Of a stretch of 64,000 nt of DNA, positions 7,552 through 16,507 are shown one piece after another. Each line of letters opens with the position of its first letter. Within the stretch, counting starts at the first letter, position 1. Location of the stretch: the NCBI RefSeq assembly GCF_003990645.1, contig NZ_RYZK01000001.1, positions 62,001 through 126,000 of the forward strand. Reading direction: 5' to 3'. Origin of the DNA: Shimia sediminis (GTDB taxonomy: Bacteria > Pseudomonadota > Alphaproteobacteria > Rhodobacterales > Rhodobacteraceae). The notes beneath the pieces are model-generated. The model saw only the letters and a program-made list of their open reading frames with translations. It made no database searches and had not been told where the DNA came from. Both the position numbers and the translations under genes were made by a program.

Positions 7552-8856
7552 ATGATCCCTCGCTATGCCCGCAAAGAAATGACCGACATCTGGGAACCCG
7601 CCACCAAGTTCCGCATCTGGTACGAAATCGAGGCGCATGCCTGTGATGCCATGGCCAAGTTGGGCGTGATCCCGCAGGAAAACGCGGACGCGGTCTGGAA
7701 GGCCAAGGATGTCGAGTTCGATGTGGCGCGCATTGATGAGATTGAGGCCGTGACCAAGCATGACGTCATCGCCTTTCTGACTCACCTGGCCGAACACGTT
7801 GGCAGCGAAGAGGCGCGGTTTGTGCATCAGGGCATGACCTCGTCTGATGTGCTGGACACCTGCCTGAACGTACAGCTGGTGCGCGCGGCGGATATCCTGC
7901 TGGCCGATATGGACCGGGTGCTGGCCGCGCTGAAAACCCGCGCGCTTGAGCACAAGGACACAGTTCGTGTAGGTCGTAGCCACGGCATTCACGCCGAGCC
8001 AACCACCATGGGTCTGACCTTTGCCCGTTTCTACGCCGAGATGGACCGCAACAAGGCGCGGTTGCAAGCGGCGCGGGAAGAGGTGGCCACCGGTGCGATC
8101 TCGGGCGCTGTCGGAACCTTTGCCAATATTGATCCGGCCGTGGAAGAGCATGTCTGCGCCGAGCTGGGCCTGAGCCCCGAACCGATTTCTACGCAAGTCA
8201 TTCCGCGTGACCGTCATGCGATGTTCTTTGCCGTCCTCGGTGTGATTGCCTCGTCGATCGAAAACGTCGCCATCGAAATTCGCCACATGCAACGCACCGA
8301 AGTGCTTGAAGGCGCTGAGTTTTTCTCGATGGGGCAAAAGGGTTCGTCGGCGATGCCGCACAAGAAGAACCCGGTGTTGACCGAGAATCTGACCGGTCTG
8401 GCGCGTCTGGTGCGCATGACCGTGATTCCGGCGATGGAGAACGTTGCCCTGTGGCACGAACGGGATATTTCGCATTCGTCCGTTGAGCGTGGCATTGGCC
8501 CCGACGCCACTGTGACGCTGGACTTTGCCCTGAACCGTCTGGCGGGCGTGGTCGAGAAGATGCTGATCTTCCCCGACAACATGCTGGACAACATGAACAA
8601 GTTCCCCGGCCTCGTGATGTCGCAGCGTGTGCTGCTGGCATTGACCCAAGCCGGTGTCAGCCGCGAAGACGCCTATTCCATGGTGCAGCGTAACGCGTTG
8701 AAAGTATGGGAAGAACGCCTGGACTTCCGCGAGCTACTGTTGGCAGATGCCGAGGTGGTTGCCGCGCTGGGCGTGGATGGCATCAACGAGAAATTCGACA
8801 TGGGCTATCACACCAAACATGTCGACACGATTTTCCGCCGGGTGTTTGGCGAATAA
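7552..8856 (+). CDS. purB: adenylosuccinate lyase
   Basis: PurB removes fumarate from SAICAR and adenylosuccinate in purine synthesis. The 434-residue length is standard. The fumarase/aspartase-superfamily signature GSSAMPHKKNP lies at about residues 262-272. A catalytic histidine block (RSHGIHAEPTTMG) is at about residues 142-154, and S263 of the signature supplies the mobile-loop serine. The ATG follows directly on the divergent exported-protein promoter region. A terminator follows at 8882-8908. Confidence 0.95.
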   Translation: MIPRYARKEMTDIWEPATKFRIWYEIEAHACDAMAKLGVIPQENADAVWKAKDVEFDVARIDEIEAVTKHDVIAFLTHLAEHVGSEEARFVHQGMTSSDVLDTCLNVQLVRAADILLADMDRVLAALKTRALEHKDTVRVGRSHGIHAEPTTMGLTFARFYAEMDRNKARLQAAREEVATGAISGAVGTFANIDPAVEEHVCAELGLSPEPISTQVIPRDRHAMFFAVLGVIASSIENVAIEIRHMQRTEVLEGAEFFSMGQKGSSAMPHKKNPVLTENLTGLARLVRMTVIPAMENVALWHERDISHSSVERGIGPDATVTLDFALNRLAGVVEKMLIFPDNMLDNMNKFPGLVMSQRVLLALTQAGVSREDAYSMVQRNALKVWEERLDFRELLLADAEVVAALGVDGINEKFDMGYHTKHVDTIFRRVFGE

Positions 8857-8881
8857 GCTGATACTCTGACGAAAAGATATG

Positions 8882-8908
8882 AACCGGTCCTTAAGGGGCC
8901 GGTTCTTT
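8882..8908 (+). terminator. intrinsic terminator after purB
   Basis: Nine-pair stem (AACCGGTCC with GGGGCCGGTT, one T-G pair) and a five-base loop, followed by a T-rich tail. Confidence 0.75.
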
Positions 8909-8987
8909 TGCTTTTGGGGGGCGTGAGTGTCTTGGCCTTGGCCCGCGCATCTGCGAATGTGAGCGCGAATTTGAGAGCAGGCCCGCG

Positions 8988-10193
8988 ATGAGCATTCAAG
9001 AGCAGTACGACACATACCCTTATCCCGCCCGCAACCCCAAGGACGAGCGCAAGCGGCTGGTGCGTGGGTCGCCTTCGCACCCCGTGGAAATGGATACTTA
9101 TCTGTGGGGGGGCAAGCGCAACTGGCGCGAGCCGATCCGTATTCTGGTGGCGGGGGGCGGCACAGGCGATGCGCTGGTGCAGCTGGCGCAGGTGCTGACC
9201 ACGGCGAAGCGGGCCTATGAGATCACCTATCTCGACCTCTCGACCACGGCGCGCGAAATTGCCGAGGCGCGCATTGCCGAACGCAAGTTGCAGAACGTGA
9301 CGTTCCATACCGCGAGCCTGTTGGATGCGCCGGACTATGGCACGTTTGATTACATCGACTGCTGCGGCGTGCTGCACCACTTGCCCGAGCCGGACCTGGG
9401 GTTTCAGGCGCTGTCCAAGGCGCTGGCGCCTGAGGGTGGGCTGGGCATGATGGTCTATGCCCCGTATGGGCGCAGCGGGGTCTATGCGTTGCAGGATGCC
9501 TTTGGCGCGCTGACACGAGGAATGACGGCCAAGGATCGGTTAAGGTTGGGAAAATCCGGTTTGCGTAACGTTCCCGATGCGCATCCGTTCAAACGCAATC
9601 AGGTTTTGGTGGATCACAAGCAGAGCGACGCAGGATTTTACGATTTGCTGCTGCATTCGCAGGATCGACCCTACTCGGTGGGGCAATTGAACGAGGCCCT
9701 GAAAGGCGCAGGAATGCGACCTGTGAGCTTTCTGCCCGCGGCGCAATACGATCTGCAATCCTTGCTGCCGGATGGTGCTGAGGTGCCTGAAGACATGGAT
9801 TGGATCGAGGCGATGGATGTGGCGGAAAAGCTGCGGGGCACGATCAAGACCCACATCGTCTATGCCGTGCCCGAGGGGCGGGAGGTGCCGGAGGTCGATG
9901 TAACCGACCCCTGGGCGGTGCCGCATCTGAAGAGCCTCGCGGGGCCGCAGCTGGCGAGCCTGGTGGCCAAGAAGGGGCGCATTGTGCTGGACTTTCAGAC
10001 CGAGAGTGCGACGCTGAAGATCCCGAAAGAGGCGGCACCGATCCTGACGGCGATCGACGGTCAAACGCCGCTCAAGATGCTGCGCGAAAAGTCGGGATTG
10101 GATGAGTTTGCCTTTGCCAGCCTGTGGCGGCAGGTGCATGATGCCTTGGTGCCGTGGAATGAGCTGAATTACTCAAAGCTTTACAGACCGTGA
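8988..10193 (+). CDS. class I SAM-dependent methyltransferase
   Basis: 401 residues. The S-adenosylmethionine site is clear: motif I ILVAGGGTGDALVQL (about residues 55-69), an acidic residue ending the next strand (TYLDLS), and motif IV-like FDYIDCCGVLHHL (about residues 123-135). The C-terminal 150 residues form an extra domain that ends in helices and has no visible motif. It is monocistronic. The substrate (small molecule or macromolecule) is not evident. Confidence 0.85.
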   Translation: MSIQEQYDTYPYPARNPKDERKRLVRGSPSHPVEMDTYLWGGKRNWREPIRILVAGGGTGDALVQLAQVLTTAKRAYEITYLDLSTTAREIAEARIAERKLQNVTFHTASLLDAPDYGTFDYIDCCGVLHHLPEPDLGFQALSKALAPEGGLGMMVYAPYGRSGVYALQDAFGALTRGMTAKDRLRLGKSGLRNVPDAHPFKRNQVLVDHKQSDAGFYDLLLHSQDRPYSVGQLNEALKGAGMRPVSFLPAAQYDLQSLLPDGAEVPEDMDWIEAMDVAEKLRGTIKTHIVYAVPEGREVPEVDVTDPWAVPHLKSLAGPQLASLVAKKGRIVLDFQTESATLKIPKEAAPILTAIDGQTPLKMLREKSGLDEFAFASLWRQVHDALVPWNELNYSKLYRP

Positions 10194-10260
10194 CGATGGC
10201 TTTCTGCGCCTTCGCAGGGAATCATAGGTTAATGGCCTGAAAACACTCAAAAACCCGCTT

Positions 10261-10301
10261 TCGGTATTGCGTCGGTATCACGTCGGTATTGCGTCGGTGT
10301 T
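10261..10301. repeat. 11-bp tandem repeats
   Basis: Three consecutive 11-base units with core TCGGTATTGCG; the middle copy changes two bases. A truncated fourth unit, TCGGTGTT, follows. They lie in the 240-base gap between the methyltransferase gene and the glnA terminator. No coding frame covers them. Confidence 0.75.
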
Positions 10302-10385
10302 TGTATCTGCAAGCTCCGGGGGATATGCCGGGTTAACGCACCGTACGCCTTGGGGCAGTGGGGACATGCGCATCCGAAAACGAAA

Positions 10386-10409
10386 AAGAGCGCCCCGAGA
10401 GGCGCCCTT
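10386..10409 (-). terminator. intrinsic terminator after glnA
   Basis: On the minus strand, a GC-rich stem (AGGGCGCC pairing with GGGGCGCT, partly through wobble pairs) is followed by CTTTTTCG. It is placed just after the glnA stop. Confidence 0.7.
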
Positions 10410-10433
10410 CAATTTCACTGTCTCTAAGCTGCT

Positions 10434-11840
10434 TTAGCAGCTGTAGTACATGCCGAACTCGACGGGGTGTGGGGTGTGTTCGTAGAGTTGCACCTCTTCC
10501 ATCTTGAGTTCGATGTAGCCTTGGATCTGGTCCTTGGTGAAGACGTCACCGGCCAAGAGGAAGTCGTGATCGGCTTCCAGGGCGTCCAGAGCTTCGCGAA
10601 GCGAACCACAAACGGTCGGGATGCCGGCCAGTTCTTCGGCGGGCAGATCGTAGAGGTTCTTGTCCATGGCTTCGCCGGGATCGATCTTGTTCAGGATACC
10701 GTCGAGGCCAGCCATCAGAAGCGCTGCGAAGCAGAGGTAGGGGTTCGCCGACGGATCGGGGAAACGGGCCTCAACACGCTTGGCTTTGGGCGATTCAGTC
10801 CACGGAATACGGACACAACCCGAACGGTTACGTGCCGAATAGGCGCGCAGAACAGGTGCCTCGAAGCCCGGGATCAGACGCTTGTAGCTGTTGGTCGACG
10901 GGTTGGTGAAGGCGTTCAGGGTCTTGGCGTGCTTCAGGATGCCGCCGATGAAGTACAGCGCTTCCTGAGACAGGTCGGCGTATTGGTCGCCAGCAAACAG
11001 CGGCTTGCCGTCTTTCCAGATCGACATGTTCACGTGCATGCCGGTGCCGTTGTCGCCATAGATCGGCTTCGGCATGAAGGTGGCCGATTTGCCGTAGGAC
11101 TGGGCGACGTTGTGGATGATGTACTTGTACTTTTGCAGCTCATCCGCCTGTTTGGTCAGCGTGTCAAAGATCAGACCCAGCTCGTGCTGACACGAAGCCA
11201 CCTCGTGGTGGTGTTTGTCGGTTTTCATGCCCAGACGTTTCATGGTCGAGAGCATTTCCGAGCGGATGTCTTGTGCATCGTCGGTGGGGTTGACGGGGAA
11301 GTAGCCGCCCTTGAGGCCCGGACGGTGGCCCGTGTTGCCCATTTCGTATTCGGTGTCGGTGTTCCACGAAGCGTCGATGGCGTCGACTTCGTAGGACACT
11401 TTGTTGATGGTGTTCGAGAAACGCACGTCGTCAAACAGGAAGAATTCCGCTTCTGGGCCCATGTAAGCCACATCACCGACGCCGGATGCTTTCAGGTAAG
11501 CCTCGGCCTTTTCGGCGGTGCCGCGGGGGTCGCGTTCGTATTTTTCGCCGGTGTCGGGTTCGACGATCGAGCAGTGAATGCAGATGGTTTTCTCGGCGTA
11601 GAACGGATCCACATAGGCCGAGGTGGTGTCGGCCATCAGTTTCATGTCCGAGTTTTCGATCGACTTCCAGCCGGCAATCGACGACCCGTCGAACATGAAG
11701 CCTTCTTCGAGGAAGTCTTCGTCAACCAGGTCCACGTCCACGGTCACGTGCTGCAGCTTGCCGCGTGTGTCGGTGAAGCGGATGTCGACATAAGCCGCAT
11801 CCTCGTCTTTGATCATCTGGAGAACTGCGTCTGCGCTCAT
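10434..11840 (-). CDS. glnA: type I glutamine synthetase
   Basis: It makes glutamine from glutamate, ammonia and ATP and is the main ammonium-assimilation enzyme. The 468 residues match GSI dodecamers. The N-terminal beta-grasp is followed by [13 protein letters not shown], the catalytic region has NHAV-type and RP(I/L)-like blocks ([13 protein letters not shown]), and NLYDLPAEE contains the tyrosine that is adenylylated. That tyrosine implies GlnE-type control through PII. It is 34 bases downstream of glnB on the same strand, the usual alphaproteobacterial glnBA order. Confidence 0.97.
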   Translation of the reverse strand: MSADAVLQMIKDEDAAYVDIRFTDTRGKLQHVTVDVDLVDEDFLEEGFMFDGSSIAGWKSIENSDMKLMADTTSAYVDPFYAEKTICIHCSIVEPDTGEKYERDPRGTAEKAEAYLKASGVGDVAYMGPEAEFFLFDDVRFSNTINKVSYEVDAIDASWNTDTEYEMGNTGHRPGLKGGYFPVNPTDDAQDIRSEMLSTMKRLGMKTDKHHHEVASCQHELGLIFDTLTKQADELQKYKYIIHNVAQSYGKSATFMPKPIYGDNGTGMHVNMSIWKDGKPLFAGDQYADLSQEALYFIGGILKHAKTLNAFTNPSTNSYKRLIPGFEAPVLRAYSARNRSGCVRIPWTESPKAKRVEARFPDPSANPYLCFAALLMAGLDGILNKIDPGEAMDKNLYDLPAEELAGIPTVCGSLREALDALEADHDFLLAGDVFTKDQIQGYIELKMEEVQLYEHTPHPVEFGMYYSC

Positions 11841-11874
11841 TCTCTAATTCCTTCTGTTACGGAAAAGGTTGGAT

Positions 11875-12279
<405 letters not shown>

Positions 12280-12324
12280 CTAAGGTGACGCGGGGCATGT
12301 TGCGCAAGGGATTCCGAGGGGAGT

Positions 12325-12341
12325 GCCTAAAATTTAGGCAA
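12325..12341. promoter_or_regulatory. 17-base perfect palindrome between glnB and the NAD(P)HX repair gene
   Basis: TGCCTAAAATTTAGGCA is perfectly symmetrical about its central A. It sits in the divergent gap, 45 bases before the GTG of the plus-strand gene and 112 bases before glnB. It has no T-run, so it looks more like a dimeric-repressor operator than a terminator. The regulator is unknown. Confidence 0.4.
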
Positions 12342-12385
12342 CATGCACGGATTTCGCGCTGAATTGAATCGCAAGGGGTTACAAC

Positions 12386-13999
12386 GTGAGCGAATTACTG
12401 ACCGCTGCGCAAATGCGCGCCATCGAAATGGCAGCCATCGAGTCGGGTGAAGTGACGGGTCTGGAGCTGATGGAGCGGGCTGGGCGCGGGGTGGTTGAGG
12501 CGATCTTTGAGGAGTGGCCGGAACTGGCGGAAGAGCACCATGGGCTGACCCCAGAGGAAGCGGTTGATTGGGGGCCAGCCCCCAAGCCCCCGGAGTATTT
12601 TGAGCAAGATGAAGGGGCTTTGCGGGCCGTGGTTTTGTGCGGGCCGGGGAATAATGGCGGCGACGGGTTTGTGGTGGCGCGGTTGTTGAAGGAGCGCGGC
12701 TGGAGCGTGGAGGTGTTTCTGTATGGGAACGCCGAGAAACTACCGCCGGATGCGCGGGTGAATTATGAGCGGTGGCGGGAGATGGGGGAGGTTGCGCCAA
12801 TGAGCGCAGAGCAACCCTGGTACGCGACACTCTATTTGGATGCCGGGTTTGGAACCGGGGTCACGCGCGCGATGCCCGAGGATCTGTATTGGGCTTTAAG
12901 CGTTGCCCATCAATCAAGGCTGAAAGGAAGCAAGCTGGTTGCGATTGACCAGCCTTCGTCCGTGTGTACGGACAGCGGGACGTATTTTCGCCCTTGCTAC
13001 GATGAGCCATATGACCTGACGGTTTGCTTCCATCGGAAAAAGTTGTGTCACTATTTGGCGGATGGTCCGGAGGCTTCAGGGACGGTGCGAATTGTCGACA
13101 TTGGACTGGCTGGCAAAGATGATCCCGATTGGGTTGAAGCTGTGTCCTATAGCCAATCCAGCGCTCAGGCTTTTTCGAAATTTCACGAGCAGTACAAATA
13201 CTCCCACGGCCATGCGCTGATCCTCTCGGGTGGTGCAGGCAAGTCCGGCGCGGCGCGGTTGACGGCGCGGGGGGCGCTCAGGATCGGGGCAGGGCTGGTG
13301 ACGCTGGGGGTGCCGCATGAGGCGCAAGGAGAGGTGGCGGCGCAGATCACGGCGGTGATGATGCGCGAGGTGGGGGATGCCGGGGCCTTGGCGAAGACCT
13401 TGGAAGACGAGCGGCTGAACGCACTCTGTCTTGGGCCGGGCTTGGGAATTGAGACTGCGCGCGCGCTTGTGTCCGTTGCCTTGGAAACATGCCGTGCCAC
13501 GGTTTTGGATGCGGATGCGTTGTCAGCCTTTGCAGATGCACCGGATGATTTGTTTGAGATGCTGCACGAGACCTGTGTGCTGACGCCGCATGAGGGCGAG
13601 TTCAAGCGGCTGTTCCCGGATATTCATGCCAAGCTGGTAGAGGTGCCGACCACGGGGCCGGCCTATTCCAAGGTGGATGCGACGCGGGAGGCGGCCAAGC
13701 AGGCAGGCTGCGTGGTGCTGTTCAAGGGGCCGGACACGGTGATTGCAGACCCTACGGGGCGGTGCAGCATCAACTCGGCGCATTACGACAGGTCGGCGCC
13801 CTGGTTGGCGACAGCGGGGTCGGGGGATGTGCTGGCGGGGTTCATCACAGGGCTTCTGGCGCGGGGCTTTGCCCCTATGCAGGCGGCAGAAACTGCGGCC
13901 TGGCTGCACGTGGAATGCGCGCTGGAGTTTGGGCCGGGGTTGATCGCCGAAGACCTGCCCGAGATGTTGCCTGCCGTGTTCCGAAAACTCGGCCTCTAG
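12386..13999 (+). CDS. nnrD: bifunctional NAD(P)H-hydrate epimerase / ADP-dependent dehydratase
   Basis: A fusion of YjeF_N epimerase (residues about 1-230) and YjeF_C dehydratase (about 250-537). It repairs hydrated NADH and NADPH. The epimerase half has the phosphate-binding VVLCGPGNNGGDGFVVARLL. The dehydratase half has DADAL, TPHEGEFKRL and the ribokinase-like GSGDVLAGFITGLLARG. The 537-residue length is normal for the fusion. Translation starts at GTG; the next in-frame ATG is nine codons later. It is divergent from glnB. Confidence 0.92.
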   Translation: MSELLTAAQMRAIEMAAIESGEVTGLELMERAGRGVVEAIFEEWPELAEEHHGLTPEEAVDWGPAPKPPEYFEQDEGALRAVVLCGPGNNGGDGFVVARLLKERGWSVEVFLYGNAEKLPPDARVNYERWREMGEVAPMSAEQPWYATLYLDAGFGTGVTRAMPEDLYWALSVAHQSRLKGSKLVAIDQPSSVCTDSGTYFRPCYDEPYDLTVCFHRKKLCHYLADGPEASGTVRIVDIGLAGKDDPDWVEAVSYSQSSAQAFSKFHEQYKYSHGHALILSGGAGKSGAARLTARGALRIGAGLVTLGVPHEAQGEVAAQITAVMMREVGDAGALAKTLEDERLNALCLGPGLGIETARALVSVALETCRATVLDADALSAFADAPDDLFEMLHETCVLTPHEGEFKRLFPDIHAKLVEVPTTGPAYSKVDATREAAKQAGCVVLFKGPDTVIADPTGRCSINSAHYDRSAPWLATAGSGDVLAGFITGLLARGFAPMQAAETAAWLHVECALEFGPGLIAEDLPEMLPAVFRKLGL

Positions 14000-14051
14000 G
14001 CACATTTTCCGCTCGCATCCTGCATTGAGCTTTGTTATTCAGCCGCGCAGT

Positions 14052-14136
14052 GCGGGTGTGGCGGAATTGGTAGACGCACCAGATTTAGGTTCTGGCGCCG
14101 CGAGGCGTGGGGGTTCGAGTCCCTTCACCCGCACCA
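14052..14136 (+). tRNA. tRNA-Leu (anticodon UAG)
   Basis: The acceptor stem GCGGGTG pairs with CACCCGC, followed by an encoded ACCA end. The anticodon stem CCAGA/TCTGG encloses loop TTTAGGT, giving anticodon TAG. A long variable arm (GCGCCGCGAGGCGT) and the T-arm GGTTCGAGTCC are present. Its 3' half is the attachment site of the 17-kb element, and integration regenerates an intact gene. Confidence 0.97.
14107..14136 (+). repeat. attL core, 30 bp
   Basis: The last 30 bases of tRNA-Leu are repeated exactly at 31137-31166; the flanks diverge immediately on both sides. An integrase gene begins 90 bases inside, as expected for tRNA-targeting elements. Confidence 0.93.
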
Positions 14137-14225
14137 ATCTATCCTATTGAAATAAAAGAAAACCCTTGCAAACAAGGGCTTGTGTCCATTTGTATGTTAC
14201 AAAATACGTTACAAATGAGTTCCCA

Positions 14226-15791
14226 ATGCCGCGCAATCCTCGTTATCTTCTAAACCGTGATGGCAGATACTTTGCTAGACTCACGGTGCCCGAACACTTG
14301 CGGAAAGTCGTCGGAAAGCGAGAGTTTCGGGAGCCACTCGGGCCGGATCGCAGAGAAGCCCTGAAATTACTTCACGGCGCAGTTGCCAAGATTCAGCACG
14401 AGATTGCCCAAGCTGAGCGGCAAATCGGGGTAGGGCAGGCGCAAGCCGTCTCGGTGCGCTATCCGCTGACACCGGCCCAGATCGCCCAGAGCCACTACAT
14501 GCAGCGGCTGGCCTTTGACGATGAGCTTCGCAACGATCCGCGTTATGCGGCGGTGGGTATTGATGACCTTCTTGTCAGCCGGTATCGCGAAGCCGTGGCA
14601 GGTCGGGCCGACGATGTAGAGCTAGGCGCACTGGTGGGTGCGCAGATCGAACGCTTCCGGGCCGCTGGTAATTTGGACGCGGAGGCGGGAAGCCCAGAGT
14701 GGCGAGAAATTGCACGTGCCGTATGTCATGCCGAGTTAGAGTCGCTGGCACGGGCTGTAGAGCGCGACGAAGGCGATTTCAGCGGCACACCAAGCTCACC
14801 GATTATCAGGGATACCCAGCCGCCAGAGAACGCGCCCGAGCCGGTTAGCCTCAAAAAACTCTGGGCTGACTACATTGAAAGCCGGGTGCAAGCTGGGTTC
14901 ATGCGCGATAAGGGCAAGCGGTTGCGGCCAGTTGCAGAGAGCCTGCGCAAGTTTCTAAAGCATGATGATGCGCGGCGGGTGACGAAAAAGGACTTGCTGG
15001 CGTGGCGCGACCACCTGATGAAATCCCTATCCGCCAAAACCGTAAACGACATTTATCTGTCTGGTGTTAGGTCACTGTTTGCTTGGGCCACCGATAACGA
15101 CCGCATTCCTGAGAACGTCGCCGCGAACGTCAAGCAGCCCAAACCTAAGAAGGTTTACGGCAGGGAACGCGGCTACACTGACCCAGAGGCCAGGAAGGTG
15201 CTGAAAGCCTCACGCAACTATCAGCCGAAGGCAGATGAATTCGGACGGGTTCGGGAATCTGACAAAATGGCAAACATGAAGCGCTGGGTGCCGATCATCT
15301 GCGCTTTCACAGGGGCGCGTGTCTCTGAGATCACACAGCTTCGAAAAGAGGATATTCGCAAAGCAGACGGGCAGTGGGTGGCGCGGATCACGCCTGATGC
15401 CGGGACCGTTAAGGCAGGGGGCTATCGCGATGTTCCTCTGCATCCGCAGATCGTAGATGAGGGGTTCCTAGAATTCGTCAAGGACGCTGCAATCGGCCCA
15501 TTGTTCCACAATTCCACTGAACCAGAGAAGTTCCAAAGAGCGGCGGTTATTGTATCTAACAAGTTGTCGGATTGGCTTCGCGAAAGTGAGTTGACCCCGA
15601 CCGGGCTGCAACCCAACCACGCTTGGCGGCACCGGCTCAAGACGCAGTGCCGTGAACTGGGGATTTCAGATCGTGTAGTCGATGCCATTCAGGGGCATGC
15701 TGGGAAGACGGCAGGCGACAACTATGGCGACGTGACGCTCAAGACCAAGATCGACGCGATCAATAAACTGCCCGAATACCTTCTTGAATAG
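14226..15791 (+). CDS. tyrosine-type phage integrase
   Basis: 521 residues. The N-terminus (PRNPRYLLNRDGRYFARLTVP) matches the DUF6538 domain found on integrases of this type. A SAM-like core-binding domain follows at about 210-310. The catalytic domain has R in GARVSEITQLR, HAWRHRLKT supplying H and R, and the final histidine-tyrosine segment GHAGKTAGDNYGD. It inserts the element into tRNA-Leu. The frame is open to 14166, but the ATG at 14226 begins the conserved domain. It is convergent with the next gene. Confidence 0.93.
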   Translation: MPRNPRYLLNRDGRYFARLTVPEHLRKVVGKREFREPLGPDRREALKLLHGAVAKIQHEIAQAERQIGVGQAQAVSVRYPLTPAQIAQSHYMQRLAFDDELRNDPRYAAVGIDDLLVSRYREAVAGRADDVELGALVGAQIERFRAAGNLDAEAGSPEWREIARAVCHAELESLARAVERDEGDFSGTPSSPIIRDTQPPENAPEPVSLKKLWADYIESRVQAGFMRDKGKRLRPVAESLRKFLKHDDARRVTKKDLLAWRDHLMKSLSAKTVNDIYLSGVRSLFAWATDNDRIPENVAANVKQPKPKKVYGRERGYTDPEARKVLKASRNYQPKADEFGRVRESDKMANMKRWVPIICAFTGARVSEITQLRKEDIRKADGQWVARITPDAGTVKAGGYRDVPLHPQIVDEGFLEFVKDAAIGPLFHNSTEPEKFQRAAVIVSNKLSDWLRESELTPTGLQPNHAWRHRLKTQCRELGISDRVVDAIQGHAGKTAGDNYGDVTLKTKIDAINKLPEYLLE

Positions 15792-15819
15792 AGGTCTCGT
15801 CGCACGTTTTTCTGTTCCG

Positions 15820-16311
15820 CTACAATCCGATGAAGGACTTGAAGGCTAAGAGTCCAGCAGGTGCAGCTGAAATCCCGTATGAAATGGCTTTCTCACCAAC
15901 TGCCTTTATGGCTTCAGCGGGCATGGCTTTGACGGCAGCGATCATTTGCGACTTCATATCTGGGTCGCCGTCCCCATTTTGAATTTTTTCGAGAAGCAGT
16001 GCCCTAAGAGTTTCATCATCAAACCGGATTGTCACAACTCCAAGGATAGAAGAGAGACCACCATCGTCCGCCAGAAAATCCAGACCTGCGGCAGTGATCG
16101 TTCCTGAAGTGGGCAAGGGGTAGGGGTCATCCAACGTTGGATGCCAGTTGCAAGCGATCAAACCGTGTTCGTGCAAGTATGCCAAATTCACTTTTAGCAT
16201 GTTGTCACTTTGCTCGCCGAATGTAGCTTTGATGCGGCTCGCTGCGGGGTAGTCGTTGGCCATTTCTTGCAGAATGTGATGTTGAAAGCCTCTATCAAGT
16301 AGTTCGCCCAT
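15820..16311 (-). CDS. winged-helix-like protein, possible element regulator
   Basis: 163 residues starting MGELLDRGFQHHILQEM, with GGAGG before the ATG. Residues 1-75 read like a winged helix: helices around ASRIKATFGEQSDN and KVNLAYLHEHGLIACNW, then a short beta hairpin and TAAGLDFLADDGGL. Residues 85-163 are helical, ending in a hydrophobic tail. It is the only gene on the minus strand between integrase and head genes and is divergent from the portal gene, the usual place for a repressor. It is not a classical CI repressor, and an immunity or host-derived function is also possible. Confidence 0.65.
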   Translation of the reverse strand: MGELLDRGFQHHILQEMANDYPAASRIKATFGEQSDNMLKVNLAYLHEHGLIACNWHPTLDDPYPLPTSGTITAAGLDFLADDGGLSSILGVVTIRFDDETLRALLLEKIQNGDGDPDMKSQMIAAVKAMPAEAIKAVGEKAISYGISAAPAGLLAFKSFIGL

Positions 16312-16462
16312 CTGTGTTCCTCCGAATTTCCTCTTTGGATCAAAGCTATGTTGGAACACTGGAAACTAAAAGGGTGTCCTCGGGTGCCGGACATCAAAGT
16401 TGCTCCGGTGCGGCTATCAATAAGTTTTGTTATAAAGTAACATTCCCCTTTCGCTGTAAACA

Positions 16463-16488
16463 TAAGTGTGGTATTTGTGCAACACTTA
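16463..16488. promoter_or_regulatory. inverted repeat upstream of the portal gene
   Basis: TAAGTGT and ACACTTA are separated by 12 bases, ending 20 bases before the portal ATG, within the 196-base divergent gap. It could be an operator for the divergently encoded winged-helix-like protein. Confidence 0.3.
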
Positions 16489-16507
16489 CGATTTCGCAGT
16501 GGAACAC

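Noticed and set aside
7474-8649. Long minus-strand frame upstream of the small exported protein
   Set aside because: It is antisense to purB, histidine/glycine rich without domains; only the 3' part from the GTG at 7473 has a signal peptide and ribosome site.
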